From Nocardia sp. NBC_01503 (GTDB lineage Bacteria > Actinomycetota > Actinomycetes > Mycobacteriales > Mycobacteriaceae): DNA of 64,000 nucleotides. Position numbers and translations under genes: made by a program. The notes below the pieces were generated by a model. It searched no databases. It saw only the letters and a program-made list of their open reading frames with translations, and was not told the origin of the DNA. This document shows, piece by piece, positions 16,652 through 27,513 of the stretch (positions are counted from its first letter, which is position 1; each line of letters begins with the position of its first letter). The DNA lies in NCBI RefSeq assembly GCF_036327755.1, contig NZ_CP109596.1, forward strand, positions 3,596,001 to 3,660,000, in the 5' to 3' direction.

Positions 16652-19600
16652 ATGTCGAGCCAACGTCCACCTCTCGCGGGACTGGCCGCGGTGGCCGGTG
16701 CCGATACCTCGTTGCAGCAGGTCAAAAGCCTGATCGGGCGGGCGTCGGCAATGCTGGTCGCCCCGTCGGCCGTCCGGCCGTTCGTGGCCGCGACCATTGC
16801 AGAGCAGCGGCCGCTGGTGGTGGTGACCGCCACCGGGCGCGAGGCCGATGATCTGACGGCGGAGCTCACCGAGATGCTCGGGGCGGGTGTAGCGGTGTTC
16901 CCGTCCTGGGAGACGCTGCCGCATGAGCGGTTGTCTCCGGGCGCGGATACGGTCGGCAAGCGGTTGCAGGTCTTGCGGCGGCTGACTCATCCCGAGGACC
17001 CGGTGTACGCGGAGCCGCTGCGCGTGGTGGTGACCACGGTGCGCTCACTCATGCAGCCGATGGCGCGCGGGCTCGGCGATCTCGAACCCATTGTGCTGCG
17101 CGTAGGCGCGGAGTTCGACTTCGACGAATTGCTCGCGCGGCTGGTGGAATTCGCGTACGAGCGCGTCGATATGGTCGGCAAGCGCGGTGAGTTCGCGGTG
17201 CGCGGCGGCATCCTCGATCTCTTCCCGCCCACCGCGGATCATCCGGTACGCGTGGAGTTCTGGGGTGACGAGATCAGCGAACTGCGTGCCTTCGCCGTCG
17301 CCGACCAGCGCTCCATCCAGGATGTGCCGATCGAGCTGGCGGTGGCCCAGCCCTGCCGGGAACTGTTGCTCACCAATGCCCTTCGTGAGCGCGCCGCCGA
17401 GGTCGCCGCCGAGAATCCCGCCGATGCCGCCCTGGTGGAGATGCTGGAGAAGATCGCCCAGGGCATTCCGGTGGAGGGTATGGAGGCGCTGCTGCCGGTG
17501 CTGCAACCGGGTGAGCTACAGCTGCTCACCGAGGTGCTGCCCGCGCAAACCCATGTGCTGCTGTGTGATCCGGAGAAGGTCCGCACCCGCGCCGCCGATC
17601 TGGTGCGCACCGGACAGGAGTTCCTGGAGGCGTCCTGGACCGCGGCGTCGTTCGGCGGGGCCGCGCCGCTGGGCGCGCACGGTCTGGATCTGGCGGCCTC
17701 GGCCTATCGTGGTCTGGATGTGGTGCACGCCGATGCCGAGCAGCGCGGGCTGCCCTGGTGGACGCTGAGCCCGCTGATCGCCGATCATCCGGACGAGATC
17801 GTGCTGCCGGTGCAGTCCGCGCCGTCGGCGCGCGGCTCGGAGGAGTTGGTCGCCACCATCTTCGCCTCGCTGCGCGCACATGTCTCGACCGGTGGCCGGG
17901 CGGTCATCGTGGTGGCGGGACACGGTACGGCACAACGCATTCTGGAGCGCCTGGCCGATGCCGAGGTGCCCGCGGCCGCGCTGGAGGCCGGGGCCGAACC
18001 GGTGCGCGGACTGGTCGGGGTGCTCTGCGGTTCGCTGCACGACGGCATCATGTTCGACGATGCCGGGCTGGTGGTGATCGCCGAATCCGATCTCACCGGT
18101 AACCGGGTCACCGCACCCGGCGAGGGTAAGAAGCTCGCCGCCAAGCGCCGCAATCAGGTCGATCCGCTGGCACTGCGCGCCGGGGATATGGTTGTGCACG
18201 ATCAGCACGGCATCGGCCGCTTCGTCGAGATGATCGAGCGCACGGTCGGCGGCGCGCGCCGCGAGTACCTGGTCATCGAGTACGCGCCGAGTAAGCGCGG
18301 TCAGCCGGGCGATCGCCTCTTCGTTCCGATGGATTCGCTCGATCAGCTCTCCCGCTATGTCGGCGGTGAGATGCCGAGCCTGTCCAAGATGGGCGGTTCG
18401 GATTGGCAGAACACCAAACGCAAGGCGCGCAAGGCCGTTCGCGAGATCGCCACCGAACTGGTCCAGCTCTACGCCGCCCGCCAGGCCGCGCCCGGTCACG
18501 CCTTCGGCCCGGACACCCCGTGGCAGGTGGAGATGGAGGACGCCTTCGCCTTCACCGAGACGGTCGATCAGCTCACCGCCATCGCCGAGGTGAAGGCCGA
18601 TATGGAGAAGGCCGTTCCGATGGACCGCGTCATCTGCGGCGATGTCGGTTACGGCAAGACCGAGATCGCGGTACGCGCCGCGTTCAAGGCGGTGCAGGAC
18701 GGTAAGCAGGTGGCGGTGCTGGTGCCGACAACGCTACTGGCGCAACAGCATCTGCAGACCTTCCATGATCGGCTGGCCGGTTTCCCGGTCACGGTGAAGG
18801 GCCTGTCCCGCTTCACCGATGCCGCCGAATCGCGCGAGATCACCGAGGGTATGGCCTCAGGCGAGGTCGATATCGTGGTCGGCACGCACCGGCTGTTGCA
18901 GACCGGTATTCGCTGGAAAGACCTGGGCCTCACCATTATCGACGAGGAACAGCGTTTCGGCGTCGAGCACAAGGAGCACATCAAGGCGCTGCGCACGCAC
19001 GTGGATATGCTCACCATGTCCGCGACGCCGATTCCGCGCACCCTGGAAATGAGCCTGGCCGGTATTCGCGAGATGTCGACCATTCTCACCCCGCCCGAGG
19101 AGCGGCATCCGGTGCTCACCTATGTGGGCGCGTACAACGACAAGCAGGTCGCCGCCGCCATTCGCCGTGAGCTGCTGCGTGACGGCCAGGTTTTCTATGT
19201 CCACAATCGGGTGTCCTCGATCGAGAAGGCCGCCAAGCGGATTCGCGATCTGGTGCCGGAGGCGCGGGTGGCGATCGCGCACGGGCAGATGAACGAGGAC
19301 ACGCTCGAGAAGACCGTGCAGGGTTTCTGGGAGCGCGAATTCGACGTGCTGATCTCGACCACCATCATCGAAACCGGTTTGGATATCTCCAATGCCAATA
19401 CGCTGATCGTGGAACGCGCTGACGCGCTGGGTCTTTCGCAGCTGCATCAGCTGCGCGGTCGCGTCGGCCGCAGTCGGGAGCGCGGTTACGCGTACTTCCT
19501 GTACCCGCCGGAGAAGCCGCTCACCGAGACCGCCTACGACCGGCTCGCCACCATTTCGCAGAACTCGGATCTGGGTGCCGGTATGGCGGTCGCCATGAAG

Positions 19601-20269
19601 GACTTGGAGATTCGCGGTGCGGGCAATGTGCTCGGCGCGGAGCAGTCCGGACATGTCGCGGGTGTCGGCTTCGATCTGTACGTGCGCCTGGTCGGTGAGG
19701 CGGTGGAGGCGTATCGCGCCGCCGCCGACGGCCGCCCGATCACCGTCGATGAGGAGATCCGCGAGGTGCGGATCGACCTCCCGGTGGACGCGCATATCCC
19801 GCCGGACTACATCGCCTCGGACCGGCTGCGCCTGGAGGGTTACCGCAAATTGGCCGCAGCCCAGGATGATTCGGGCCTGGCCGCCGTGGTCGAGGAGCTA
19901 GTCGACCGCTATGGCCCGCTGCCGGTTGAGGTCGGCCGCCTGGTCTCGGTCGCCAAACTGCGACTGCTGGCACGCGAGTACAAGATCGCCGAGATCGGTG
20001 TCACCGGCACCACACTGAAGGTCGCGCCGCTGCAACTGCCGGACTCGAAACAGTTGCGGCTCAAGCGGCTCTACCCGAACGCGACCTACCGTCCGGCCAC
20101 CGGCATCGTGCAGTTGCCGCTGCCCCGGGTGGAGGACAGTGTCGGCGCGGCCCGCGTGCGTGACGTCCAGGTCCTCCAGTTCGTCGCCGATCTGCTACTG
20201 GCCCTGGATGGGAAAGCACCCGGCGCGGTCGATGTCAGGATCGCGCCCGAGGCGGCCGCGGCCCGATGA
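16652..20269 (+). CDS. mfd: transcription-repair coupling factor Mfd
   Basis: The 1205-residue SF2 translocase removes RNA polymerase stalled at DNA lesions and recruits UvrA. The UvrB-like N-terminal module ([20 protein letters not shown]), RNA-polymerase interaction domain ([13 protein letters not shown]), Walker A ([19 protein letters not shown], about residue 663), DEEQ box ([15 protein letters not shown]), TRG motif region and C-terminal domain are all present at full length. ATG at 16652 follows CCAGGAG; the frame extends 14 codons further upstream without a ribosome site. mazG overlaps the stop by four bases. Confidence 0.97.
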   Translation: MSSQRPPLAGLAAVAGADTSLQQVKSLIGRASAMLVAPSAVRPFVAATIAEQRPLVVVTATGREADDLTAELTEMLGAGVAVFPSWETLPHERLSPGADTVGKRLQVLRRLTHPEDPVYAEPLRVVVTTVRSLMQPMARGLGDLEPIVLRVGAEFDFDELLARLVEFAYERVDMVGKRGEFAVRGGILDLFPPTADHPVRVEFWGDEISELRAFAVADQRSIQDVPIELAVAQPCRELLLTNALRERAAEVAAENPADAALVEMLEKIAQGIPVEGMEALLPVLQPGELQLLTEVLPAQTHVLLCDPEKVRTRAADLVRTGQEFLEASWTAASFGGAAPLGAHGLDLAASAYRGLDVVHADAEQRGLPWWTLSPLIADHPDEIVLPVQSAPSARGSEELVATIFASLRAHVSTGGRAVIVVAGHGTAQRILERLADAEVPAAALEAGAEPVRGLVGVLCGSLHDGIMFDDAGLVVIAESDLTGNRVTAPGEGKKLAAKRRNQVDPLALRAGDMVVHDQHGIGRFVEMIERTVGGARREYLVIEYAPSKRGQPGDRLFVPMDSLDQLSRYVGGEMPSLSKMGGSDWQNTKRKARKAVREIATELVQLYAARQAAPGHAFGPDTPWQVEMEDAFAFTETVDQLTAIAEVKADMEKAVPMDRVICGDVGYGKTEIAVRAAFKAVQDGKQVAVLVPTTLLAQQHLQTFHDRLAGFPVTVKGLSRFTDAAESREITEGMASGEVDIVVGTHRLLQTGIRWKDLGLTIIDEEQRFGVEHKEHIKALRTHVDMLTMSATPIPRTLEMSLAGIREMSTILTPPEERHPVLTYVGAYNDKQVAAAIRRELLRDGQVFYVHNRVSSIEKAAKRIRDLVPEARVAIAHGQMNEDTLEKTVQGFWEREFDVLISTTIIETGLDISNANTLIVERADALGLSQLHQLRGRVGRSRERGYAYFLYPPEKPLTETAYDRLATISQNSDLGAGMAVAMKDLEIRGAGNVLGAEQSGHVAGVGFDLYVRLVGEAVEAYRAAADGRPITVDEEIREVRIDLPVDAHIPPDYIASDRLRLEGYRKLAAAQDDSGLAAVVEELVDRYGPLPVEVGRLVSVAKLRLLAREYKIAEIGVTGTTLKVAPLQLPDSKQLRLKRLYPNATYRPATGIVQLPLPRVEDSVGAARVRDVQVLQFVADLLLALDGKAPGAVDVRIAPEAAAAR

Positions 20270-21003
20270 GCCCGTCGGACAGCAGCGGCAGTGGCCCGTT
20301 CTCGGGTGGGGATCTGGTGGCCGATGCCGCTCGTATGTCGGAGGCGCTCGGGGAAGCCGCCGAGGTCATGGATCGGCTGTGGAATTTCGGCGGCTGGGAG
20401 GTCACCCAGACCCACGATTCACTGCGGCCGTATCTGCTGGAGGAGACCTACGAACTCCTCGACGCGATCCAGGCCGGTGATGCCGAAACCATTCGCGAGG
20501 AGCTCGGCGATCTACTCCTACAGGTGCTGTTCCACTCCCGAATCGCCGAGGCCGCAGGGGAATTCACCGTCGCGGAGGTGGCGGCCGCGCTGGTCGCCAA
20601 GCTGACGCATCGCAGTCCGCATCTGCTCGACGACGGTATCGACGCGGCCGCCGATATCGAATCCAAGATCGCCGCGCAGGAGGCGGCGTGGGAGGAGCGC
20701 AAGACCGCGGAGAAATCACGCCGCTCCTGTCTGGACGGTATCGCCATGGCCCAGCCCGCGTTGGCGCTGGCGGAGAAGGTGCGCTCGCGCAGCGGTAAGG
20801 CCGGGCTGCCGGACGAGCTGATTCCGGCGGCGCTGCGCGTGGTCGAACTCGGCGGTCCGGAGAGCGCGGAGGAGCGCTTGCGCAAGGCCACACTCGCCTT
20901 CGCCGCGGCTATTCGCGCCGCTGAGGATGCGGCGGAAGTGGCTCGCGCGGAACGGCTTCCTCTCACGGCCGCGGATTGGCGCACGTTCTGGCCGGTGGCC
21001 TGA
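20266..21003 (+). CDS. mazG: nucleoside triphosphate pyrophosphohydrolase MazG
   Basis: The 245-residue housekeeping NTPase hydrolyses non-canonical and oxidised NTPs to monophosphates. A MazG domain is clear: [32 protein letters not shown] and [20 protein letters not shown] give the EExxE and ExxD metal-binding residues. ATG at 20266 overlaps the mfd stop (ATGA); the mfd-mazG pair is that of Rv1020-Rv1021. Confidence 0.95.
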   Translation: MSPSDSSGSGPFSGGDLVADAARMSEALGEAAEVMDRLWNFGGWEVTQTHDSLRPYLLEETYELLDAIQAGDAETIREELGDLLLQVLFHSRIAEAAGEFTVAEVAAALVAKLTHRSPHLLDDGIDAAADIESKIAAQEAAWEERKTAEKSRRSCLDGIAMAQPALALAEKVRSRSGKAGLPDELIPAALRVVELGGPESAEERLRKATLAFAAAIRAAEDAAEVARAERLPLTAADWRTFWPVA

Positions 21004-21113
21004 CCGCACCGACCGCCCGGCATCGCGATGTAATCCGATCGCTGCCCGTCGGCCGGGCGGTTCGCGGTCCCTGCCCGCTATGCTTCTGCTGTTTCGGGTT
21101 CAGAGGAGGGGTA

Positions 21114-21818
21114 ATGCGGGGGCGCACGGTAGCCATATGTCTGGCGCTGTTGTTCACGGTGACGGGCTGCGGCAAGGTTGTGAGCGGTGTCGCGTCCCCC
21201 GATCCGGTGGTGGTGAAGATGGCCCGCCTGACGCCGGACAAGATCTCCGATGTCATGCTCTCCCTCGACGATGTGGGCAAGATCGTCGCCTCCACCACCC
21301 TCACCCAGCGGTTCGAGAACACGGTTCCCACGGTTCCGAACTTCACCTACTCGCCCGCCGAGTGCGCGCCCATGATGTACACCGCCGATCTGGATACCTA
21401 CGGCGAGAAGTGGAATGGCTTCCGGCTGCGCTCATTCCGTGAGGCGGACGACAATTACCAGCACGCGGTCTACCAAACCGTCTCCACGTACAAGAACTTC
21501 CTGGTGGCCGAGTCCATGGTCGGCCATTACCGGGACGTCCTCGCGCAGTGCAAGGACAAGGACGTGACCAATACGCCCAAGGATTCCAAGGACAAGGCGA
21601 GCGTCCTGCGGGTGACGGCGGTTTCGCACAACACCGACCCCGGCGCGGTCTCGGTCGATTGGACGGTCTCCTCCAGCGGCAGCACCTGGGTCTGTTCGGA
21701 CACCATGCGCACCCAGGGCAACGCCCTGATCGAGGTGTCGAGCTGCTCCTACGCCGACGCCCGCACCTCGGCGATCGTCGCCGATCGGATCGCCGCCAAA
21801 ATCCGCCAGCTCAACTGA
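21114..21818 (+). CDS. lipoprotein with PknH-like sensor domain
   Basis: The 234-residue product starts MRGRTVAICLALLFTVTGCG: a signal peptide with lipobox VTGC (acylated Cys about 19). The remainder (SDVMLSLDDVGKIVAS, then YSPAECAPMMY, YQTVSTYKNF and an ending RIAAKIRQLN) resembles the extracellular sensor-like domain found in PknH and in many actinobacterial lipoproteins. It would be anchored on the outer face of the membrane; the ligand is unknown. ATG at 21114 follows AGAGGAGGGG. The longer frame from 20976 overlaps mazG and lacks a signal. Confidence 0.82.
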   Translation: MRGRTVAICLALLFTVTGCGKVVSGVASPDPVVVKMARLTPDKISDVMLSLDDVGKIVASTTLTQRFENTVPTVPNFTYSPAECAPMMYTADLDTYGEKWNGFRLRSFREADDNYQHAVYQTVSTYKNFLVAESMVGHYRDVLAQCKDKDVTNTPKDSKDKASVLRVTAVSHNTDPGAVSVDWTVSSSGSTWVCSDTMRTQGNALIEVSSCSYADARTSAIVADRIAAKIRQLN

Positions 21819-21822
21819 ACAG

Positions 21823-21864
21823 AAAGCGCTATCCGGCCGGGTGATTCGGCCGGATAGCGCTTTT
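21823..21864. terminator. bidirectional terminator between lipoprotein gene and terD-like gene
   Basis: Arms AAAGCGCTATCCGGCC and GGCCGGATAGCGCTTT form a 16-base perfect stem with an A-run on one side and a T-run on the other, between convergent genes. Confidence 0.9.
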
Positions 21865-21881
21865 CGGTGCGACGGAGTCGG

Positions 21882-22457
21882 TCAGACGTTGACGCCGTAG
21901 TCGCGGGCGATACCGGCCAGACCGGAGGCGTAGCCCTGGCCGATGGCGCGGAACTTCCACTCCGGGCCGTGCCGGTAGAGCTCGCCGAAGACCATGGCGG
22001 TTTCGGTGGAGGCGTCTTCGGTGAGGTCGAAGCGGGCCAGTTCGGAGCTGGTCATGGCATCGACAACGCGGATGTAGGCGTTGCGGACCTGTCCGAAGGA
22101 CTGGCTGCGGATATCGGCCTCGTGGATCGATACGGGGAAGAAGATATTGGTGATCGTCGGGGGCATGGCTGCCAGGTCGACATTGATCACCTCGTCGTCA
22201 CCGTCACCGGCGCCGGTGAGATTGTCACCGGTGTGCTCGATGGTGCCCTCCGGCGAGCGCAGATTGTTGTAGAAGACGAAATGCGCATCCGACAGCACCC
22301 GCTGGTTCGGTCCGCAGGCCATCGCGCTGGCATCCAGGTCGTAGTCCGCGCCGGTGGTCGTGCGAACGTCCCAACCCAGGCAGACGGCGACCTTGGTGAG
22401 GTTCGGGGCCTGTTTGGAGAGCGAAACGTTTCCACCCTTGGCCAAGCTGACAGACAT
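21882..22457 (-). CDS. TerD family protein
   Basis: The 191-residue product begins MSVSLAKGGNVSLSKQAPNL and has GWDVRTTTGADYDLDASAM, FVFYNNLRSPEGTIEHTGDN and GDGDDEVINVDLAAMP, the calcium-binding signature of TerD/TerE/CABP proteins linked to tellurite and stress resistance. It stands alone here without other ter genes. ATG at 22457 follows AAGGAGATC. The role in this host is unknown. Confidence 0.93.
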   Translation of the reverse strand: MSVSLAKGGNVSLSKQAPNLTKVAVCLGWDVRTTTGADYDLDASAMACGPNQRVLSDAHFVFYNNLRSPEGTIEHTGDNLTGAGDGDDEVINVDLAAMPPTITNIFFPVSIHEADIRSQSFGQVRNAYIRVVDAMTSSELARFDLTEDASTETAMVFGELYRHGPEWKFRAIGQGYASGLAGIARDYGVNV

Positions 22458-22603
22458 GATCTCCTTCCCCGCGGCGCATTCACACCGCATCCCTTCCCGA
22501 TTATGGTCGATCCGGGGACCCGCTGTGCGCGTTCATTTCGGCGCCGGGGTTGCGGTTACGAAACCATGTCGGAAATGTCCTAATTAATGGGTGTGGAAAC
22601 CGT

Positions 22604-23095
22604 TCAGTTACGTTCGGACACCATCGATTTCAGCGTCGCGACGCGTTTCTCCAGATACCGCAATTCTGTCGGATCGATCACATCGCGCTGGATTCCGGCG
22701 GCCACCGCGAACGCGGACTGCCGATGATCGTCGATCACCTCGACCTCGATCGCCACCGCCGTGTAGTCGTCCGCGCCGGGCATCGGGTCCGCGAGGATCT
22801 CCGCGTTCCCCCGCGCGCACAGCGCGACATTCCCGCCGCCCAGAATCAGCAGCGCCACCGCCGGGCGCTCCCGCAGCCGCGCCAGTGAACCGCGATCGGA
22901 CTTGAGGCTCAGCAGGATCCGCCGATCCCCGGCACGCACCGGCCAGGAGACCGGAATGGCGTGCGGGCTCGGATCGGTGGTCACCAGGACCGCGATGGTG
23001 TCGAGCGGCCACTCGGGCAGGACGCTCAATTCGGGGTGTTCCGTCTCCGGTTCCTCCGTCGAGGACTCTTGCCGCTCCCGCGCCTCGGCTACCAT
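22604..23095 (-). CDS. pyridoxamine 5'-phosphate oxidase-like flavin/F420-binding protein
   Basis: The 163-residue protein has a split-barrel pattern: VLPEWPLDTIAVLVTTDPSP, HAIPVSWPVRAGDRRILLSL, LARLRERPAVALLILG. This matches small PPOX-family proteins that bind FMN or F420. ATG at 23095 follows GAGGTGGGACGG; the frame continues upstream to 23296 without support. The substrate is unknown, and the protein could have lost activity. Confidence 0.72.
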   Translation of the reverse strand: MVAEARERQESSTEEPETEHPELSVLPEWPLDTIAVLVTTDPSPHAIPVSWPVRAGDRRILLSLKSDRGSLARLRERPAVALLILGGGNVALCARGNAEILADPMPGADDYTAVAIEVEVIDDHRQSAFAVAAGIQRDVIDPTELRYLEKRVATLKSMVSERN

Positions 23096-23504
23096 CCGTC
23101 CCACCTCACGATCGGGTACCACACAGCGGGCTGGACTGTGCTGCCAGCAAGTGTATGCCGTTGCCGCCGTTACGCGCTCGCGTCCGAAACGCCCACCCGG
23201 AACGAACTTTCGGTCACTCTTGTCGGTTACAGCTGTGAAAATACCTCCGGACCTGCGGGGTGATGGATTGACTAGCAGCGATAACGGTTGCATCATTCGT
23301 TACAGTCCCTCGTCCAAACGGGGTCTTGCGAGTAACCGGCCGATGACCGTCCGGTGAAGGATCGTCCGCCGATCGGCGTAGACGAACGCAACAGCAACGA
23401 AAACCTGGCGCGCAACGGATTTCGCGCCCCCGGCGACAGCTGGGCGTGCTGCGGCGGTGCAGGGGTGACAGGTGTGAGGTGATAGCGCGAGAGAGCGGAG
23501 ACCG
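23096..23504. other. 409-base divergent intergenic region
   Basis: The region lies between the PPOX-like gene and the Stealth gene and should contain both promoters. I see no gene, tRNA or recognisable riboswitch in it. Confidence 0.5.
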
Positions 23505-24971
23505 GTGATGGTGGAAATTGGTTCGGGGCAGCAGCCGGACATGGTGGCGATGGTGGGAGGCGCGAGCGTGGCGAATCTCGTGGCCTCCGATGCGGTGATC
23601 GACGATCTGCGCTATCTGCGCGGGGAGCTCAGCGCCGCGGAGGTGCCGTATCTGCTGGTGCGTGACTCCGATCATCGGCTGGTGCTGGCGGTGGACACCT
23701 CGCACCGGGGTGCGCTCCGGCGGGTGCTCGGGGCCGCCGTGGTCGCCGGGTTCTCCTGCAATGAGAAGCAGCACAATGTCTTCCGGCTCGGCCGCGATAT
23801 GGACACCGCCCATCACGTGGATATCGAACTGTGGGAGTACCACGGCGATACCGTCGAATGCCCGCGCCCGAACGCCCTGACCCGCAATGTCTTCGACCTC
23901 GCCGATGTCGAACACGGCACGGTACTGCTGTACGACACCAGCTGGCCGACCCTGGAGGGCATGTTCGCCCCGCACCCCACCGATGTCGGCTTCGATATCG
24001 ATATCGTCTTCTCCTGGGTGGACGGTACCGATCCCGAATTCCGGGCGCGCCGTGCGGGAATGATGGCGCAGGTGGTGGTCGGCGAGGGCGATGAGGCCGA
24101 CGCCCGTATCCGCCAGATCGACGAACTGCGGTACGCACTGCGCTCGGTGTACAAGAACGCGCCGTGGATTCGGCGCGTCTTCATCGCCACCGATTCGCGC
24201 GTACCCGATTGGCTCGCAGCCGATCCCAGGGTGACGATCGTGCGCGCCATCGATCACTTCGCCGATGCGAGCGGGCTGCCGGTCTTCAATTCCCATGCGG
24301 TGGAGAGCCAATTGCAGCATATCGAGGGGTTATCAGAGCATTTCCTATACTCCAATGACGATATGTTCTTCGCGCGCCCGGTACGCCCGTCCATGTTCTT
24401 CACCCCGGCGGGCATCAGCCGCTATATCGAGGCGGGGACGCGAATCGGACCGGGTGCCAATAACGAACGCCGCAGCGGGTTCGAGAATGCCGCGCGCATG
24501 AATCGGCAGCTGTTGACGCGCAGGTTCGGGCATATCATCACCCGGCATCTGGAGCACACGCCGGTTCCGTTGCGGCGCAGTGTGCTTCATGAAATGGAGC
24601 AGGCGTTCCCGGAGGATTTCGCGCGCACCCGCACCAGTCGCTTCCGCGCGGCCACCGATATCTCGGTGACCAATTCGCTGTACCACTACTACGCGCTGCT
24701 CACCGGTCGCGCGGTGCCGCAGGAGTCGGCGAAGGTGCGGTACGTGGACACCACGCTGTACACCGGACTGGCGCTGCTGGACGGTCTGTTGCGGCGGCGC
24801 AATGTGGATTTCTTCTGCCTCAATGACGGCAGTTTCCCGGAGGTGCCCGAGGCCGAACGGGTGCGCGCTGTCTCGGAGTTCCTGGAGACCTACTTCCCGG
24901 AGCCCGCGCCGTGGGAGAAGCCGGAGACGATCACCAGCGGACTGGCCGCCTTCGAATCCGGCGCCGCCTGA
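23505..24971 (+). CDS. Stealth-family sugar-phosphate transferase (CpsY/Rv0806c-like)
   Basis: The 488-residue product carries the Stealth conserved regions: CR1 DIDIVFSWVDGTDPEFRARR, CR2 DELRYALRSVYKNAPWIRRV with FIATDSRVPDWL and FLYSNDDMFFARP, a CR3-like region around ENAARMNRQLLTRRFGHIIT, and CR4 around FFCLNDGSFPEV. Stealth proteins transfer hexose-1-phosphate groups to make phosphoglycan capsules. M. tuberculosis CpsY (Rv0806c) is the likely counterpart; its neighbour Rv0805 also has its homologue next door. GTG at 23505 and ATG at 23508 are both possible starts behind GAGAGCGGAG. Confidence 0.88.
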   Translation: MMVEIGSGQQPDMVAMVGGASVANLVASDAVIDDLRYLRGELSAAEVPYLLVRDSDHRLVLAVDTSHRGALRRVLGAAVVAGFSCNEKQHNVFRLGRDMDTAHHVDIELWEYHGDTVECPRPNALTRNVFDLADVEHGTVLLYDTSWPTLEGMFAPHPTDVGFDIDIVFSWVDGTDPEFRARRAGMMAQVVVGEGDEADARIRQIDELRYALRSVYKNAPWIRRVFIATDSRVPDWLAADPRVTIVRAIDHFADASGLPVFNSHAVESQLQHIEGLSEHFLYSNDDMFFARPVRPSMFFTPAGISRYIEAGTRIGPGANNERRSGFENAARMNRQLLTRRFGHIITRHLEHTPVPLRRSVLHEMEQAFPEDFARTRTSRFRAATDISVTNSLYHYYALLTGRAVPQESAKVRYVDTTLYTGLALLDGLLRRRNVDFFCLNDGSFPEVPEAERVRAVSEFLETYFPEPAPWEKPETITSGLAAFESGAA

Positions 24972-24979
24972 CCCCTTCT

Positions 24980-25012
24980 CGTCATCCCGCCCAAAAGCAT
25001 GCCGGGATGACG
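24980..25012. repeat. interspersed palindromic repeat (copy 3)
   Basis: CGTCATCCCG and CGGGATGACG are perfect inverted ends around CCCAAAAGCATGC. The centre matches the complement of the elements at 8421 and 10120. It lies between convergent genes and could act as a terminator. Confidence 0.75.
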
Positions 25013-25023
25013 TGGGAACCAGT

Positions 25024-25968
25024 TCAGCCGGATTCGGTGGCGGTATCCCGGCGCCGCAGCACATGCGGAATCCCCCCGGCGGGCGGAATCACGATCCCGG
25101 CGTCGGTGAGCCGCTGGGCCGCCTGCTCCGGGGTCTGCGGTTCGCCGACGGTGGGTCCCGTGCCGATGGGCACCACCGAGTGCACCACCGTGTCTGGATA
25201 GATGTGCACATAGTTGAACGCCTGTGCCCCGTCTCGTCCGCGAATCCCACCCTGGCGTACCGCCAGATCCTGGCTGTAGCAGGTAGCCGAGGCCACCGAG
25301 ACCGGAATACCGGCGAAGGTCGCGCTGGTCGAGAAGTGCAGATGCCCGGCCAGAATGGCGCGCACATCGGTACCGTCCAGCACATCGGCGAGGCGGCGCT
25401 GATCGCGCAGCTCCACCGTCACGGCCGGATCCAGCACGCAGGGGATGGGCGGATGGTGCATGGCCAGAATGGTCCCGAACGGCGCGGGCTCGGCCAGCAC
25501 CTGACGCAGCCAAGCCAGTTGGTCGTCGGTGATCTCGCCGTAGTGGTGCCCCGGCACGGTGGTGTCGAGGGCGATGATGCGCAGTCCGTCGAACATATGC
25601 ACCGCGTCCAGCGGTGCGGCCGAACCCTTTTCATCGAGCATGTGTACGCGTAGCGCGGCGCGATCGTCATGATTGCCCGCCACCCAGACCACCGGTGCGC
25701 CGATGCGGTCCGCCCACGGTTGGACCAGCGCGCGTAGCTTGCGGTACGCGCCTGGCTCGCCCTGGTCGGTGAGATCGCCGGTGAAGACAATGGCGGTCGG
25801 TCTGATATGACTCGCCTCGGCCTCGCCGAGCAATTGGCCGAGTCGGGCCTCCGCGTCGACGTCCCCGTAGAGATCGGCGTCCGCGGCGATCAGATGGGTA
25901 TCACTGAAGTGGAACAGCACATGGTCTGCCCTCGGGTACTCAGCGACTCTCGCGATGTACACGGACAT
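25024..25968 (-). CDS. cpdA: class III cyclic nucleotide phosphodiesterase (Rv0805/CpdA-like)
   Basis: The 314-residue metallophosphoesterase carries the full set of dimetal motifs: [47 protein letters not shown] and [10 protein letters not shown]. The last third ([34 protein letters not shown]) closely follows Rv0805, a cAMP/2',3'-cNMP phosphodiesterase also linked to the envelope. It is convergent with the Stealth gene, as in Rv0805-Rv0806c. ATG at 25968 agrees with the conserved N-terminus. Rv0805 homologues can hydrolyse several phosphoesters, so cAMP is not proven as the main substrate. Confidence 0.92.
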   Translation of the reverse strand: MSVYIARVAEYPRADHVLFHFSDTHLIAADADLYGDVDAEARLGQLLGEAEASHIRPTAIVFTGDLTDQGEPGAYRKLRALVQPWADRIGAPVVWVAGNHDDRAALRVHMLDEKGSAAPLDAVHMFDGLRIIALDTTVPGHHYGEITDDQLAWLRQVLAEPAPFGTILAMHHPPIPCVLDPAVTVELRDQRRLADVLDGTDVRAILAGHLHFSTSATFAGIPVSVASATCYSQDLAVRQGGIRGRDGAQAFNYVHIYPDTVVHSVVPIGTGPTVGEPQTPEQAAQRLTDAGIVIPPAGGIPHVLRRRDTATESG

Positions 25969-26094
25969 CCTCCCCGGATGGTGTGTGCCCTCGGCTTGCC
26001 GATTTCCGTCCGCCAGACTAGCGAAGCCGTTTCCTCCAGCTTGCCCGCGGCCAGTGACGGCATGCTTGCGAGTAGGTGAGATTTATGTGTCGGC

Positions 26095-27513
26095 TCAGTG
26101 CCCGAGGCTACCGGCCAGCACCCGTGGATGTTCCTGCTCACGCGCGTGCAGCAGCGTGAAGTAGCGCCGCAGCATCAGGGCAGCTGTGGTGGCGAGACCG
26201 GCGGTCAGCCCCCACCAGACACCCGCCGCCCCGAGATGCAAGGGGAAGGCGAGCAGTAATGCCGTGGGCAATCCCACAATCCAATACCCCACCAGGGACA
26301 GTCGGAAACCTGCCCCGGTGTCCTTGAGCCCGCGCAGCAGGCCGACGCCGATATTCTGCGCGGCGTCGAAGAATTGCAGCACGATCGCGATCAACAGCAG
26401 GGTGTGCGCGAGTGCGACGGTGGCGGCATCGGCGTCGTTCAGGAAGGGGTGCAGCACCCAATCCGGTGCGGCCACATAGACGATGCCGGTGACCGCCGCG
26501 ATGATGCCCGCGAAGCGCAGCGCCAGCCACGCCACCGACCGCGCGTGCTGATACTCCTCGCGCGCGACGGCCTTGCTCACCAGGATCGACGCACCGTGCG
26601 AGAGCCCGATCGCCACTTGGAACACGATGTACACGATCTGATAGACGACATTGTGCGCCGCCAGCGCCGCCGCCCCGAGACTGCCCATGACCAGCGCCAA
26701 CACCGAGAACATGCCCGCCTCGGACCCGTAGGTGAGCGCGATCGGCGTTCCCAGCCGCAGCTCGTCGCGCACCGTGGCCCACTGCACCGGCCACATCCGA
26801 ACCGGCAGTGTCGCACCGAGTTTCGTATCCCGGCGCACCATGGCCCAGAACACCCCGAAGGTGATCAGGAAGACCAGCGAGGCGGCCACGCCGATCCCGG
26901 TCAGCCCCAGCTCCGGCAGGAACAGCCAGCCGTGCATGAACGTCAGCGCCAGCCCGGCATTCAAGGCCACCGACCCCAGCGTCACCAGCAATAGCGCCTG
27001 CGGCCGTTGCATCCCCACCGAATACTGCCGCAACACCTGAAACCACAAGCAGGGCAACAGCCCGGGGGCGAGCGCGACCATCATCGGCCGTGCCTCCGCC
27101 AACACCGCCGCATCCTGCCCGAGCCACCGCAGGGCCCACCCGAGCCCGATAAGCAGTGCGCCCCCGAGTAATCCGGCAATGGTCGCGATCAGGAAACTGC
27201 CCCGCACCACCTCCCGAACTTCCCGCTCGACGCCCACCCCACCGCGCTGGCCGCGACTGACCACGGTCGCCACCTGATTACCGGTCCCGGTGATCAGCCC
27301 GACGCACATGGTCCGAATCTGGTTGAACAACACCAGCGCCAGCCCACCCGCCGCCACCTGCCGCACCCCGAGCGTCCCCATCAACGCGATATTGGTGGTG
27401 GACACCGCCACCTGCGCGAGTTGAGTCAGCGCGATGGGCGTGGCCAGCGAATAAAGCGCTCCCCCTCTCGGCGCTTGCCGCCCAACATCGGATCGCCGGT
27501 GGCCGAGACTCAT
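26095..27513 (-). CDS. MATE family efflux transporter
   Basis: The 472-residue polytopic membrane protein has about 12 hydrophobic segments and the two-fold MATE repeat: ATPIALTQLAQVAVSTTNIA in the first half and LGTPIALTYGSEAGMFSVLA in the second, then an AQNIGVGLLRGLKDTGAGF segment. It should export a small molecule using H+ or Na+. ATG at 27513 overlaps the stop of the SbnA-like gene (ATGA), so it is the last gene of the iron-box operon and the best candidate for exporting that operon's product. The frame reaches 27891, but that part overlaps the upstream gene. Confidence 0.9.
   Translation of the reverse strand: MSLGHRRSDVGRQAPRGGALYSLATPIALTQLAQVAVSTTNIALMGTLGVRQVAAGGLALVLFNQIRTMCVGLITGTGNQVATVVSRGQRGGVGVEREVREVVRGSFLIATIAGLLGGALLIGLGWALRWLGQDAAVLAEARPMMVALAPGLLPCLWFQVLRQYSVGMQRPQALLLVTLGSVALNAGLALTFMHGWLFLPELGLTGIGVAASLVFLITFGVFWAMVRRDTKLGATLPVRMWPVQWATVRDELRLGTPIALTYGSEAGMFSVLALVMGSLGAAALAAHNVVYQIVYIVFQVAIGLSHGASILVSKAVAREEYQHARSVAWLALRFAGIIAAVTGIVYVAAPDWVLHPFLNDADAATVALAHTLLLIAIVLQFFDAAQNIGVGLLRGLKDTGAGFRLSLVGYWIVGLPTALLLAFPLHLGAAGVWWGLTAGLATTAALMLRRYFTLLHAREQEHPRVLAGSLGH

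Noticed and set aside
23096..23504. Riboswitch (ydaO/M-box type) upstream of the Stealth gene
   Set aside because: Conserved core sequences of these classes could not be found by eye.
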